Below are positions 10,184 to 18,788 of a DNA stretch of 64,000 nucleotides, in pieces. The position numbers were made by a program, and so were the translations under genes. A model generated the notes under the pieces. It was not told the DNA's origin. It worked only from the letters and a program-made list of their open reading frames with translations, and ran no database searches. Each line of letters starts with the position of its first letter. Position 1 is the stretch's first letter. The DNA is from Achromobacter marplatensis (GTDB lineage Bacteria; Pseudomonadota; Gammaproteobacteria; Burkholderiales; Burkholderiaceae_B), in assembly GCF_002209535.1 (NCBI RefSeq), contig NZ_NJIG01000023.1, forward strand, positions 17,494-81,493. The letters run 5' to 3'.

Positions 10184-10200
10184 TGATCATTGATTGATCA
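10184..10200. promoter_or_regulatory. Inverted repeat upstream of the Bug-pcaIJ unit
   Basis: The sequence TGATCATTGATTGATCA has two perfect TGATCA arms separated by five bases. It begins 16 bases upstream of the first Bug start codon, in the leader or promoter. It could be an operator for the neighbouring LysR regulator, but this is pattern evidence only. Confidence 0.35.
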
Positions 10201-10254
10201 ACTTGTGGAGACAGAGTGTGTGCGCCGCGGGGGAAATTGCCTATTCTGCAATCT

Positions 10255-10290
10255 GGAGGGCGGCCTTCGCCTGAGGTGAAGCCGCCCTCC
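10255..10290 (-). terminator. Hairpin after the LysR gene
   Basis: A strong stem (GGAGGGCGG/CCGCCCTCC plus inner CTTC/GAAG with one bulge) lies 67 bases past the stop of the LysR gene and before the Bug gene. It lacks a T run, so it may be a weak terminator or an mRNA-end hairpin. Confidence 0.5.
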
Positions 10291-10357
10291 CTGCGCGCTA
10301 GGGCTGGCGGCGGATGAAGTGATTCGCGGGCAAGCGGATCGGCTTCCGATGTTGGGA

Positions 10358-11260
10358 CTACGGCTTTCGAATTTCGGCGGACGCCGCTTGCAGAGCCTGC
10401 CACAGGCGGTTCGCGACTGGGCCTTGCGGGCGGTCGCTGCGCCGGGCGGCCACCAGTTCTTCGATGCTGCCGGGCAGATGGCGGCTGGCAATCGACACCA
10501 GCCGGCCGTCGCGCAATTCGTCTTCGATCAGGAAACGCGGCAGATGGCCCCAGCCCATGCCTTGCAGGATGACGTCCTTCTTCATGAGCTGGTCAGGCAC
10601 CGTGCATTGCGGGGCACCATCGACCATGAAGTAATCGCGCGGCGGCGTATGGCGGGCCGTGTCGCGCATCACGCATTGCGTGGCTTCGCGCAATTGCGGG
10701 AAGCTGATGGCGCGGCCGCGCGCGGCGGGCAGGAACCCCGGCGCCGCCACCGGAACGAACGGCACCTTGGCCAGGTCCAGCCATTCGATGCGCGGATCCT
10801 GCTTGTCCACGCGATGCAGGATCAGGTCCGCGTCGCCATCGAGCAGGCGTTCGGCCGGGCCGCCCACGGCCTCGAAGTGCAGATGCAGGCGCGTGCCGGG
10901 GCACTGCGCGGAAAAGCGGTTCAACACGGCCAGCATCCACGGCCGCGGACAGAAGTCGCCGATCACCACATGCAGGTCGCTTTCCTCGCCCATCGCCAAT
11001 TGCGCGGCGTGTGTGCGCAAGCCTTCCAGTTCGCGCAGCAAGCCTTGCGCGCAGCGGTGGAAGGATTGCCCCGCCGGCGTCAGCCGCACGCGATAGCCGC
11101 TGCGATCCAGCAAGGCCAGATCCAGTTGGCGCTCCAGCTTGGCCACGGCCGCGAACACCGCGGGGTGCGAACGATGCAGCGCGACGGCAGCGGCCTGGAA
11201 GCCGCCCGCGTGCGCCACGGCGTCGAAGCACTGCAGGTCGTGCAGGGTGAAGTCGCTCAT
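10358..11260 (-). CDS. LysR-family transcriptional regulator
   Basis: This 300-residue regulator has an N-terminal winged helix-turn-helix (residues 1-65: LHDLQCFDAVAHAGGFQAAA, RSHPAVFAAVAKLERQL) and a C-terminal effector-binding domain. It is divergently transcribed from pcaD across a 113-base gap and lies next to the Bug-pcaIJ unit, so it probably controls the beta-ketoadipate genes. The start at 11260 fits the usual LysR N terminus; a longer frame upstream would add 24 residues that do not look like part of the family. Confidence 0.9.
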   Translation of the reverse strand: MSDFTLHDLQCFDAVAHAGGFQAAAVALHRSHPAVFAAVAKLERQLDLALLDRSGYRVRLTPAGQSFHRCAQGLLRELEGLRTHAAQLAMGEESDLHVVIGDFCPRPWMLAVLNRFSAQCPGTRLHLHFEAVGGPAERLLDGDADLILHRVDKQDPRIEWLDLAKVPFVPVAAPGFLPAARGRAISFPQLREATQCVMRDTARHTPPRDYFMVDGAPQCTVPDQLMKKDVILQGMGWGHLPRFLIEDELRDGRLVSIASRHLPGSIEELVAARRSDRPQGPVANRLWQALQAASAEIRKP

Positions 11261-11296
11261 GCGTGCCTCTGATGTCTGTTTTTCTGACAATGATGG

Positions 11297-11321
11297 TCCG
11301 GACTTTGTAATTTCTTCCGGA
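11297..11321. promoter_or_regulatory. Candidate LysR operator between the regulator and pcaD
   Basis: Two copies of the palindromic hexamer TCCGGA lie 13 bases apart around an AT-rich centre in the LysR-pcaD gap. LysR proteins usually bind such paired sites in the shared divergent promoter. No footprint or consensus supports it further. Confidence 0.3.
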
Positions 11322-11373
11322 TCGGCGCGCAACTACGATTTGCCTCATCTCCACCCGACCAGGCAGACCCGCC

Positions 11374-12171
11374 ATGCAAGACCTCTCCTTCTTCACCACC
11401 GGCGACGGCGTGCGCATCGCCTACCGCATCGATGGCGACGTCCGCCTGCCGGTGCTGGTGCTGTCCAACTCCATCGGCACCACGCTGCACATGTGGGACG
11501 GCCAGATCCCCGCCCTGTCGCGCCACTTCCGCGTGCTGCGCTACGACACCCGCGGCCACGGCGCGTCCGGCGTGCCGGCAGGCGCCTATTCGATGGACCG
11601 GCTGGGCCGCGACGTCATTGAGCTGCTGGACGGCCTGGACATCCCGCGCGCCCACTTCCTGGGTCTGTCGCTGGGCGGCTTCATCGGGCAATGGCTGGGC
11701 GTGCATGCGCCGGATCGCATCGACCGCCTGATCCTGGCCAACACGTCCGCCTACCTGGGACCCGCGCCGCAATGGGACGCGCGCATCGCCGCGACGCTGG
11801 AGGCGCCCGACATGACGGACACAACCGCCATGTTCCTGGGAAACTGGTTCCCCGCCCGCCTGCTGCACGCCGGCGGCCCCGTCATCGACGCGTTCCGCGC
11901 CGGGCTGATGGCCACCGACAAGCATGGCCTGGCGGGCGCGTTCGCGGCCGTGCGCGACGCGGACTTGCGGCGCACCATCGCGTTGATCACGGCGCCGACC
12001 CTGGTCATTTCAGGGCGCGACGACACCGTGACGGCGGCCAGCCACGGCGCCGCCATCGCGGCCACGGTACCGGGCGCGCAGTCGCTGGAATTGCCGGTGG
12101 TGCACCTGTCGAACATCGAACAGCCCGAGGCGTTCATGGACGCGGTGCTGGGGTTCCTGCTGCCGCGCTGA
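11374..12171 (+). CDS. pcaD: 3-oxoadipate enol-lactonase
   Basis: This 265-residue alpha/beta hydrolase has the nucleophile elbow GLSLGG, the acid region ISGRDD, and a His near the C terminus (VVHLSNIEQP), which together form a Ser-Asp-His triad. The overall sequence, including SNSIGTTLHMWD and RYDTRGHGAS, matches PcaD, which hydrolyses 3-oxoadipate enol-lactone. Its product is the substrate of the PcaIJ transferase encoded across the LysR gene, so the two units serve consecutive steps. Confidence 0.92.
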   Translation: MQDLSFFTTGDGVRIAYRIDGDVRLPVLVLSNSIGTTLHMWDGQIPALSRHFRVLRYDTRGHGASGVPAGAYSMDRLGRDVIELLDGLDIPRAHFLGLSLGGFIGQWLGVHAPDRIDRLILANTSAYLGPAPQWDARIAATLEAPDMTDTTAMFLGNWFPARLLHAGGPVIDAFRAGLMATDKHGLAGAFAAVRDADLRRTIALITAPTLVISGRDDTVTAASHGAAIAATVPGAQSLELPVVHLSNIEQPEAFMDAVLGFLLPR

Positions 12172-12188
12172 GGCGGCCCCGCCCGGCA

Positions 12189-13067
12189 TCAGCGCAAGGC
12201 GCTGGGGCTGGCGTTGAAGCGGCGGCGGAACGCCACCGAGAAATGCGCGGGCGCGTAGCCCACGTGCCAGGCGGCTTCCGACACGCTCATGCCGCCGTTC
12301 AGTATCAGATCGCGGCCACGCAACAACCGCGCCTCTTGCACGCAACGCGCCATGCTCAGGCCGAACACGCGCTTGAACGCCTGTTCCAGCTTGCGCGTGT
12401 GCAGGCCGAAATCTCGCGCCAGTTCGGAGGCCCCTGGCGGCTGGCGCAGGTCGGCCAACAGCCGGCGGCGCGCTTCATGCGCCGCGTCCAGTTCCCGCGC
12501 GGCAGCGTGGGTGGGTTCCGCGGACAAGGCGGCGGTCCGGGTCGCCTGCGCCAAGGCCACGGCCGCCAGTTCCAGCCCCTTGGCAGCCAGATACAGGCGG
12601 CGCGCCGCCCCGTCGAAGGCGCAGACGCGCACCTGGTCGGCGATGCGGCGCGCGTCGCGCCCGGCGGCACCGTGCCAGACGATCGGCTCACTCGACGGCT
12701 GCCCCGGCGAGAGTCGCTTGAAGAAGTCAGGCTCCAGCCCCAGTTCCGACCACAACGCCGTCTCCGGCAGGCTGACCATCGCGTACTGCTGGTCCACGCC
12801 CGCCTCGAAGGCGTCCGCGCCTTGCGCCTGGCCGGTGTTCCACGCCAGGAACAGCGTGGGGCCCTGCAAGCGCAAGGCGGTGCGGTCTTCGATCCGGCTG
12901 TGCACATCCCCATCGAGCATGATGACTTTCAGGCCGCGGTGCAGCGGTTCGTCGCGCCAGCGGGTGGCGTTGCGCCGGAACACGCCCGCGTGCAGGGCGA
13001 CGCCGCCGGGCTGGCTCAGTGCCGCGTCAACGCGATGGTGTTCGGCGGCGGCGCGCAGGGAAGGCAT
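12189..13067 (-). CDS. AraC-family regulator, PchR/siderophore type
   Basis: This 292-residue protein has a variable N-terminal domain and a C-terminal AraC DNA-binding domain (residues about 205-290: LARDFGLHTRKLEQAFKRVF, then SVSEAAWHVGYAPAHFSVAFRRRF). Its length and layout resemble the PchR/AlcR group, which activates siderophore receptor or synthesis genes. A strong Fur box lies 21 bases upstream of the start, supporting iron repression. No siderophore or TonB receptor gene is present nearby, so its target is unknown. Confidence 0.88.
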   Translation of the reverse strand: MPSLRAAAEHHRVDAALSQPGGVALHAGVFRRNATRWRDEPLHRGLKVIMLDGDVHSRIEDRTALRLQGPTLFLAWNTGQAQGADAFEAGVDQQYAMVSLPETALWSELGLEPDFFKRLSPGQPSSEPIVWHGAAGRDARRIADQVRVCAFDGAARRLYLAAKGLELAAVALAQATRTAALSAEPTHAAARELDAAHEARRRLLADLRQPPGASELARDFGLHTRKLEQAFKRVFGLSMARCVQEARLLRGRDLILNGGMSVSEAAWHVGYAPAHFSVAFRRRFNASPSALR

Positions 13068-13081
13068 GGACGGATCCGGTT

Positions 13082-13115
13082 CTTATTTGAGAATAATTAT
13101 TATTACCCAAATAAG
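13082..13115 (-). promoter_or_regulatory. Fur box upstream of the AraC regulator
   Basis: TGAGAATAATTATTA at 13088-13102 matches the Fur 7-1-7 consensus TGATAATNATTATCA at 12 of 14 defined positions. It is enclosed by perfect 8-base inverted arms, CTTATTTG and CAAATAAG. It lies in the 74-base gap before the AraC regulator and should place that gene under iron control. Confidence 0.75.
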
Positions 13116-13141
13116 GCCCGCCTGTCCGGACGGCGGCCGGC

Positions 13142-14044
13142 TTATTCCCCTGCGCGCTCCCAGCGGCGCTGGATGGCCTTGGCCGCCACGACCCCGTCCG
13201 CCATCGACGTGACCACGCAGGGATGCATGCGGTGCGCCACTTCGCCCACGGCGTAGATGTCGGGCACGCTGGTTTCGGCGGTGGCGAAATCCGTGCGGAT
13301 GTAGCCGCGGTCGTCGCGGGCCAGCCGCAGGCCGTCGGCGAAGGCGGCTTGCGGTTCCCACCCGTAGAAGACCAGAATCAGGTCGTAGGGTTGGCCGTCC
13401 ACGCTGCGTCGGGCGGGATCCACCTGGTAGGGGCCGATGCGCACCCCTTCGCGGCCGGCGCGCGTCACCCATTGCTGCTGGGCGCGGACGCTGCGGGCGT
13501 ACAGATGCACGGCGCGGGCGCCGCGGTTGCGCACATAGACGTAGTTTTCGAACGCGTTGTCGCCGCCGCCCAGCACCGCGACCGACAGGCCGGAGTAGTC
13601 CTGCGCCACGATGGGGGAACCCGGGCCGATCAGCACGCCGGGCCAGGATGCGCCCGGCGGGTGGTCCGGCAGGCCCTTGGCCCGCACGCCCGAGGCGATG
13701 ACGAGCGTGCGTCCGCGCACCTGCGTCTGGCTGCCGTCCGGGCCGGTCAGGGTGGCCTGGATGCCGCCCTTGCAAGGCAAGACGCCGGTCGCGCGGGTTT
13801 CCAGGCGCAGCGGCACGCCGGCCGCGCGCACGCTCGCGTCAATATTGGCCGCGACCTGCTGGCCGGTCACCCCGGGCAGCACCGCGATCCAATCGTCGGC
13901 GAACGGATTGTCATTGCCCAGCCCGCCCAGGCGGGTGCTGGCCTCTACCAACAGCGGGGACAGACCCAGCCTGGCCAGCCACAGGGCGCAGGAAGCGCCG
14001 GCCGGGCCGCCGCCTACAATGACCGCATCGTGCATCTGTTGCAT
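13142..14044 (-). CDS. NAD(P)/FAD-dependent oxidoreductase, thioredoxin-reductase-like
   Basis: This 300-residue flavoprotein has an N-terminal FAD motif (VIVGGGPAGASCALW), a central NAD(P)H motif (VAVLGGGDNAFEN) and a C-terminal FAD-binding segment (PDIYAVGEVAHR). It resembles the thioredoxin reductase fold but lacks the CxxC redox motif, so it should not reduce thioredoxin. It may be a ferredoxin-NADP reductase-like or other low-molecular-weight flavoreductase. The start at 14044 has a GGGGTG site; a second ATG lies three codons later. It lies directly upstream of the Fur-box region. Confidence 0.85.
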   Translation of the reverse strand: MQQMHDAVIVGGGPAGASCALWLARLGLSPLLVEASTRLGGLGNDNPFADDWIAVLPGVTGQQVAANIDASVRAAGVPLRLETRATGVLPCKGGIQATLTGPDGSQTQVRGRTLVIASGVRAKGLPDHPPGASWPGVLIGPGSPIVAQDYSGLSVAVLGGGDNAFENYVYVRNRGARAVHLYARSVRAQQQWVTRAGREGVRIGPYQVDPARRSVDGQPYDLILVFYGWEPQAAFADGLRLARDDRGYIRTDFATAETSVPDIYAVGEVAHRMHPCVVTSMADGVVAAKAIQRRWERAGE

Positions 14045-14168
14045 TTCACCCCTTATTGACTGCGCCGGCGTCCTCAAAGACGCCCGGACATGGCCGAATT
14101 GTAGCCAGCGCGCCGTCCCTGACCCGCTGTCGCCTTACAATTCCGGCTGTCCCACCCAGGTTTTCATC

Positions 14169-14528
14169 ATGCCCACACGCCGCATCATCCTTTCCGGGCT
14201 TGCGCTCGACGCCCGCATCGGCATCCTCGAACACGAGCGACGCGCCACCCAGCCCCTGCACGTCGATGCCGAGTTTGACGTGGACATTCAGCGCTCGGTC
14301 GACGACCACGATATCCACAGCGTGCTGGATTACCGCCGGCTGCGCGAGGCCATCGTCGAGGAATGCACCCAGGCGCATGTGAACCTGATCGAAACCCTTT
14401 CCGAACAAGTCGCCGCGCGCCTTCTGGCCGACTTCCAGGAAATCCGCTCGCTGCGCCTGCGCATCAGCAAACCCATGGCCTTTTCCGACTGTGCGGCGGT
14501 AGGCGTGGAAATCCAGATCACGCGTTGA
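14169..14528 (+). CDS. folB: Dihydroneopterin aldolase
   Basis: This 119-residue protein makes 6-hydroxymethyl-dihydropterin in folate synthesis. It shows the FolB features GLALDARIGILEHER near the N terminus, the central SVLDYRRLRE, and the segment LIETLSEQVA with the conserved Glu. Its length is typical. The ttcA start lies two bases after the stop, so the two genes are probably co-transcribed. Confidence 0.94.
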   Translation: MPTRRIILSGLALDARIGILEHERRATQPLHVDAEFDVDIQRSVDDHDIHSVLDYRRLREAIVEECTQAHVNLIETLSEQVAARLLADFQEIRSLRLRISKPMAFSDCAAVGVEIQITR

Positions 14529-14530
14529 CC

Positions 14531-15496
14531 ATGAACGATATCGCTCCCCCTATCCGCTTCCGTACCGAAGCAGAAGAGAAGGCCCGCCACGAAGGCAACA
14601 AGCTGACCAAGCGCCTGGCCCGCGAGACCACGCGCGCGCTGTCCGACTACAACATGATCGGAGAAGGCGACCGCGTCATGGTCTGCCTGTCGGGCGGCAA
14701 GGATTCCTATGCGATGCTGGACATCCTGCTCCAGCTGCAAAAGCGCGCGCCGTTCAAGTTCGAACTGATCGCGGTGAACCTGGACCAGAAGCAGCCTGAC
14801 TTCCCCGACCACATCCTGCCTCAGTACCTGAAAGAACTGGGCGTGCCCTTCCACATCGAGACGCAGGATACGTATTCCATCGTCACGCGCGTGCTGGAAG
14901 AAGGCAAGACGATGTGCTCGCTCTGTTCGCGGTTGCGCCGCGGCATCCTGTACCGCGTCGCCTCCGAACTGGGCGCGACCAAGATCGCGCTGGGCCACCA
15001 TCGCGACGACATCCTGGCCACGTTCTTCCTGAACCTGTTCTACGGCGGCAAGGCCAAGGGCATGCCGCCCAAGCTGGTGTCCGACGACGGCCGCCACACG
15101 GTGATCCGCCCGCTGGCCTATGTAGCCGAAACGGACCTGATCGCCTACGCCGAACTCAAGCAGTTCCCCATCATCCCGTGCAACCTCTGCGGCTCCCAGG
15201 AAAACCTGAAGCGCAAGGAAGTGGGCCGGATGATCAAGGACTGGGACAAGCAGCACCCGGGCCGTTCGTGGAACGTGTTCAACGCGCTGTCGCGCGTGGT
15301 GCCGTCGCATCTGATGGACCGCGACCTGTTCGACTTCGTGGGCCTGAAGCCCACCGGCGTGCCGGACGCCAACGGCGACACGGCGTTTGACGCCGTGGAT
15401 CCGGACGAAGACGGCGACGACGCCTGCGGCGATACGCCGGAAGCGCTGGAACCGGGCGCGATCGTGGAAAAGAAGGTGATGTTCACGCGCAGCTGA
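14531..15496 (+). CDS. ttcA: tRNA 2-thiocytidine(32) synthetase
   Basis: This 321-residue enzyme installs 2-thiocytidine at tRNA position 32. It has the PP-loop motif SGGKDSYAM and two Cys-x-x-Cys pairs (CSLCSRLRRG and CNLCGS) that bind the Fe-S cluster. It follows folB by two bases and is followed by a strong terminator. Confidence 0.95.
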   Translation: MNDIAPPIRFRTEAEEKARHEGNKLTKRLARETTRALSDYNMIGEGDRVMVCLSGGKDSYAMLDILLQLQKRAPFKFELIAVNLDQKQPDFPDHILPQYLKELGVPFHIETQDTYSIVTRVLEEGKTMCSLCSRLRRGILYRVASELGATKIALGHHRDDILATFFLNLFYGGKAKGMPPKLVSDDGRHTVIRPLAYVAETDLIAYAELKQFPIIPCNLCGSQENLKRKEVGRMIKDWDKQHPGRSWNVFNALSRVVPSHLMDRDLFDFVGLKPTGVPDANGDTAFDAVDPDEDGDDACGDTPEALEPGAIVEKKVMFTRS

Positions 15497-15501
15497 TGCC
15501 T

Positions 15502-15649
15502 ATGGGTTGCGCGCGTTGAATGGCCGCGTCCTTGCGGCCATTTTTTCGCGCTCCACCCATCCTAACGATGACGCGCGTGCCCCGTAGGATGGGTGAAGCG
15601 CGCAGAATCCGGCATCGAGAACACCGCCATTGAACGCGCGCAACCCATC
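15502..15649. repeat. Nested inverted-repeat element between ttcA and a dehydrogenase gene
   Basis: The outer arms (from 15503 and ending at 15648) are about 21 bases long with one mismatch and contain GGGTTGCGCGCGTT. The inner arms are CTCCACCCATCCTA at 15551-15564 and the near-complement from 15583. The same two half-motifs recur at 63433-63581 with inner and outer arms swapped, showing a dispersed repeat family. It fills nearly all of the gap between the two genes. Confidence 0.75.
15519..15546 (+). terminator. Terminator after ttcA
   Basis: A hairpin with arms TGGCCGC and GCGGCCA is followed by six T on the plus strand, 22 bases past the ttcA stop. It sits inside a larger inverted-repeat element (15502-15649). 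Confidence 0.88.
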
Positions 15650-15654
15650 ACAGA

Positions 15655-16611
15655 TCAGGCGTTCAACACCCGGATCGGCTTGCCCGCCTGGAACGCCTTC
15701 ACGGCTTCCAGCGAGTTCTGATAGAACGCCTCGAAGTTCTCGCGGCTGACGTAGCCCAGGTGCGGGGTCAGGATCACGTTGTCCAGGTCGCGCACGGTAT
15801 CGGTGGGCGACAGCGGTTCTTCGGGATAGACGTCCAGGCCCGCGCCCGCGATGCGGAACTTCACCAGCGCATCCATCAGCGCTTCGTTATCCACCAGGCC
15901 GGCGCGCGACGTGTTCACCAGGTAGGCGGTGGGCTTCATCGCGGCCAAGGCGGTGGCGTCCACGACATGACGGCTGCGGTCCGACAGGATCAGGTGCAGG
16001 CTGACGACGTCGGACGTGGCGAAGAGTTCGTGCTTGTCCACGCGCTTGACGCCGGCGGCCTCGGCGCGCTCGTCCGTCAGGTTGGGGCTCCAGGCCACCA
16101 CGTCCATGCCGAACGCCTGGCCCACCTTGGCCACGGCGGCGCCCAGTTTGCCCAGGCCGAGCACGCCGAGGCGCTTGCCGGCCAGGGGCTCGGGCATGGC
16201 GGTTTGCCACATGCCGCGGCGCATGGCCGCGTCTTCGGCGGGCAGGTGCTTGAACAGGCCCAGGATGTGCGCCCAGGCCAGTTCGGCCGTGGCGGTGTTG
16301 GCGTCGGCGCTGCCGGGCGCGCCGCACACGACGATGCCCTGCGCGGTGCAGGCGGGCATGTCGATGGCGTTATTGCGCATGCCGGTCGTGATCAGCAGGC
16401 GCAGCTTGGGCAGCGCGCGAATGCGCTCGGCGGGGAACGGCGTGCGCTCGCGCATCGCCACGATCACGTCGAAAGGCTCAAGCGTGGCCTCGACCTGTTC
16501 GTCCGGAATGAAGTTGTTGAAGATCTGGACCTCGGCGTCGCCGCCCAGCGAGGTCCAATCCGCATAGCGCCGGGCTACGTCGTGGTAATCGTCGAGAATT
16601 GCGATTTTCAA
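15655..16611 (-). CDS. D-2-hydroxyacid dehydrogenase family protein
   Basis: This 318-residue NAD(P)-dependent enzyme has the family's nucleotide-binding motif GVLGLGKLGAAVAK and the active-site Arg, Glu and His regions (NTSRAGLVD, DVYPEEPL, LTPHLGYVS). It reduces a 2-oxoacid or oxidises a D-2-hydroxyacid. The substrate cannot be fixed from sequence. It stands alone on the minus strand. Confidence 0.9.
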   Translation of the reverse strand: MKIAILDDYHDVARRYADWTSLGGDAEVQIFNNFIPDEQVEATLEPFDVIVAMRERTPFPAERIRALPKLRLLITTGMRNNAIDMPACTAQGIVVCGAPGSADANTATAELAWAHILGLFKHLPAEDAAMRRGMWQTAMPEPLAGKRLGVLGLGKLGAAVAKVGQAFGMDVVAWSPNLTDERAEAAGVKRVDKHELFATSDVVSLHLILSDRSRHVVDATALAAMKPTAYLVNTSRAGLVDNEALMDALVKFRIAGAGLDVYPEEPLSPTDTVRDLDNVILTPHLGYVSRENFEAFYQNSLEAVKAFQAGKPIRVLNA

Positions 16612-16674
16612 GTGCTGTCTCCGGGAGGCGTGGCGCTTGTCGCGCCAGCCTGCCCGGCCGGCGCGCGGCGCCGG

Positions 16675-17475
16675 TCAGTTCAAACGGGCTTTAAGTTGGT
16701 CCAGCGGGATCGCGCCGCTGACGCGCGACCCATCGGCAAAGAAGAGCGTGGGCGTGCCGCGCACCATCAACTGATGGCCCAGGGCCAGCAGCTTGTCTTC
16801 GGGCACGTCGCAACTGGCGGTAGCCGGCTTCTTGCCGCGCACCATCCAGTCGTCCCAAGCCTTGCCCTGGTCTTTGGCGCACCAGACGTCACGCACCTTG
16901 TCCTTGGAGTCCGGCGACAGGATCGGGTACAGGAACGTGTAGACGGTGACGTTGTCCAGGTCTTCCATCGTCTTGCGCAGCTGCTTGCAGTAACCGCAGT
17001 TGGGGTCTTCGAAGATTGCGACCTTGCGCGAGCCGTCGCCCTTGACCTGCTTGATGGCCAGGTCCAGCGGCAGCTGGTCGAACGAGACGGCGCTGAGCTT
17101 TTCCTGGGATTCGCGGGTGACGTCGCGGCGCGTCATGGCGTCGATCAACGGCCCTTCCATGACCCAGGTGACCTTTTCATCCGTGTAGATCAGGTCCATG
17201 CCCAGCTGCACCTCGAACAGGCCATACGGCGTACGGCGCACGGCCGTCACGTCCATGCCGGTGAAGCGCTGCTGGAAACGTTCCTTGACGGCATCCGCCA
17301 CCGGGTCGATCTGCGTGGTGGACACGCTTTTTTCGCCCTTGCCCGGCTGGCCGACAGACTGCGTGGACACGGACCTGTCGCCCTTGGCGGGCGCTTGCGC
17401 CAGCGCCACGGTGGACAGACCCAGGCCACCGGCCAGGAAACAAGCCGCCACGGTGGCGGAGATGCGGAAGTTCAT
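16675..17475 (-). CDS. dsbC: Thiol:disulfide isomerase DsbC
   Basis: This 266-residue periplasmic protein has a signal peptide (ending near TVALAQA), an N-terminal dimerisation region and a C-terminal thioredoxin fold with the active site CGYC (FEDPNCGYCKQLRK). The cis-Pro loop is visible as RGTPTLFF. It rearranges wrong disulfides in exported proteins. The start at 17475 has a GGAG site and gives a normal signal peptide; longer frames upstream do not. Confidence 0.93.
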   Translation of the reverse strand: MNFRISATVAACFLAGGLGLSTVALAQAPAKGDRSVSTQSVGQPGKGEKSVSTTQIDPVADAVKERFQQRFTGMDVTAVRRTPYGLFEVQLGMDLIYTDEKVTWVMEGPLIDAMTRRDVTRESQEKLSAVSFDQLPLDLAIKQVKGDGSRKVAIFEDPNCGYCKQLRKTMEDLDNVTVYTFLYPILSPDSKDKVRDVWCAKDQGKAWDDWMVRGKKPATASCDVPEDKLLALGHQLMVRGTPTLFFADGSRVSGAIPLDQLKARLN

Positions 17476-17618
17476 CAGTACTCCTGTACTTATCGTGTTC
17501 TTTGGAGGCAAGCGTAACGCATCCCGAGGGGGGTTGGCCGGGCGGGGACCGGACGCAGCGCGGATCTCAGTCAGGCTCCCGCCCCCTGCCAAGGTTCCAA
17601 AAGCATGCCCGACCGGGC

Positions 17619-18788
17619 TCAATTGGCAGAAGCACCCGCGATCAGGCGGCGCTTGACCAGCGGCGCCTTTTCGACCCAGTGCATGCCCGCGTTGCGCAAC
17701 CACACCAGCGGCGTGGCGCGCGATGCGAACAGCTTGTGCAGGCCGTCGGTAGCAAGGCGCATGGCCAGCACCGGTTCGGCGCGCGCGCGCTGGTAGCGGT
17801 GCAGCACCCGGAGGTCGCCCGCCGTGCGGTAGGGTTCGCGGCCCGCCACCGTGCGCGCCAACGCCTCGACGTCGCCCAGGCCCAGGTTCAGGCCCTGACC
17901 CGCCAGCGGGTGCAGGCGGTGCGCGGCGTCGCCGGCCAACGCAATGCCGGGCGCCACCATCTGGGCGCGTTCCAGCGTCAGCGGAAAGCCGTGCAGCTTG
18001 CTGCGGACTTTCAGTCGGCCCAGGCGGCCTTCGGAGGCCTCGGCCAGCAGGGTTTCCAGCTTTGCGGCCTGCGCCTCGGGCGGCAATGCCAGCAGCGCCT
18101 GCGCCGGTTCGGTGCGCATGGACCAGACCATCGATACTTGCGGGCCGTCCGCGGTGTCGGGCAGCGGCAGCAACGCCAGCACGCCGTCATCACGGAACCA
18201 CTGAATGGCCGTGCCCTGATGGGCGCGTTCGGCGTCCAGGTGCACGACCAGGCCCGTGTCGTCATAGGACACGGCGTCGTGTTTCATGCCTGCCGCCGTG
18301 CGCAGCGGCGAAGCCGCGCCGTCAGCGCCCACGAACAGCTCGGCCTGGATGCGCGTGCCGCTTTCGGTATCGATCGCGCCATCCCGATAGCCCGTGCAGC
18401 GGTCTTCCAGCCAGGGGATGCCGAACATCCGCACCGCCTGAATCAGCACGCGCTCGATTTCGCCGGATTCCACGATCCAGGCCAGTTGCGGCAGCGCCGC
18501 CTGCCAGGCGTTCAGGTTGACCTGCCCATCGGCATCGCCGTGGATTTCCATGGATTCGACGGGCATCAGCCGGGACGCGGGCATGGCGTCCCAGACACCC
18601 AGCTCGGCCAGAAAACGCTGGCTGGCGGGCGAAATGGCGTAGACGCGCGGGTGGTAGCGGTTGGGATCGGCGGCCGGCACCGACGTGCGCGGCGCCAGGA
18701 CGGCGACGCGCTGGCCGCGGCGGGCCAGCGCCAGGGCGGTGGACAGGCCGACGATGCCGGCCCCGCAAACGACGATTTGATGGCTCAT
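17619..18788 (-). CDS. UbiH/UbiF/VisC/COQ6-family FAD-dependent hydroxylase
   Basis: This 389-residue flavin monooxygenase belongs to the ubiquinone ring hydroxylase family. It has the N-terminal FAD motif VVCGAGIVGLSTALAL and the second FAD motif GDAAHRLHPLAGQGLNLGLGD. Its start overlaps the mltA stop by four bases (ATGA). It probably hydroxylates a polyprenyl-phenol intermediate of ubiquinone; which carbon is not clear from sequence. Confidence 0.9.
   Translation of the reverse strand: MSHQIVVCGAGIVGLSTALALARRGQRVAVLAPRTSVPAADPNRYHPRVYAISPASQRFLAELGVWDAMPASRLMPVESMEIHGDADGQVNLNAWQAALPQLAWIVESGEIERVLIQAVRMFGIPWLEDRCTGYRDGAIDTESGTRIQAELFVGADGAASPLRTAAGMKHDAVSYDDTGLVVHLDAERAHQGTAIQWFRDDGVLALLPLPDTADGPQVSMVWSMRTEPAQALLALPPEAQAAKLETLLAEASEGRLGRLKVRSKLHGFPLTLERAQMVAPGIALAGDAAHRLHPLAGQGLNLGLGDVEALARTVAGREPYRTAGDLRVLHRYQRARAEPVLAMRLATDGLHKLFASRATPLVWLRNAGMHWVEKAPLVKRRLIAGASAN

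Noticed and set aside
13142..14044. Thioredoxin reductase
   Set aside because: The FAD and NAD(P) motifs fit, but the CxxC redox pair is missing, so a more general flavoreductase name is used.
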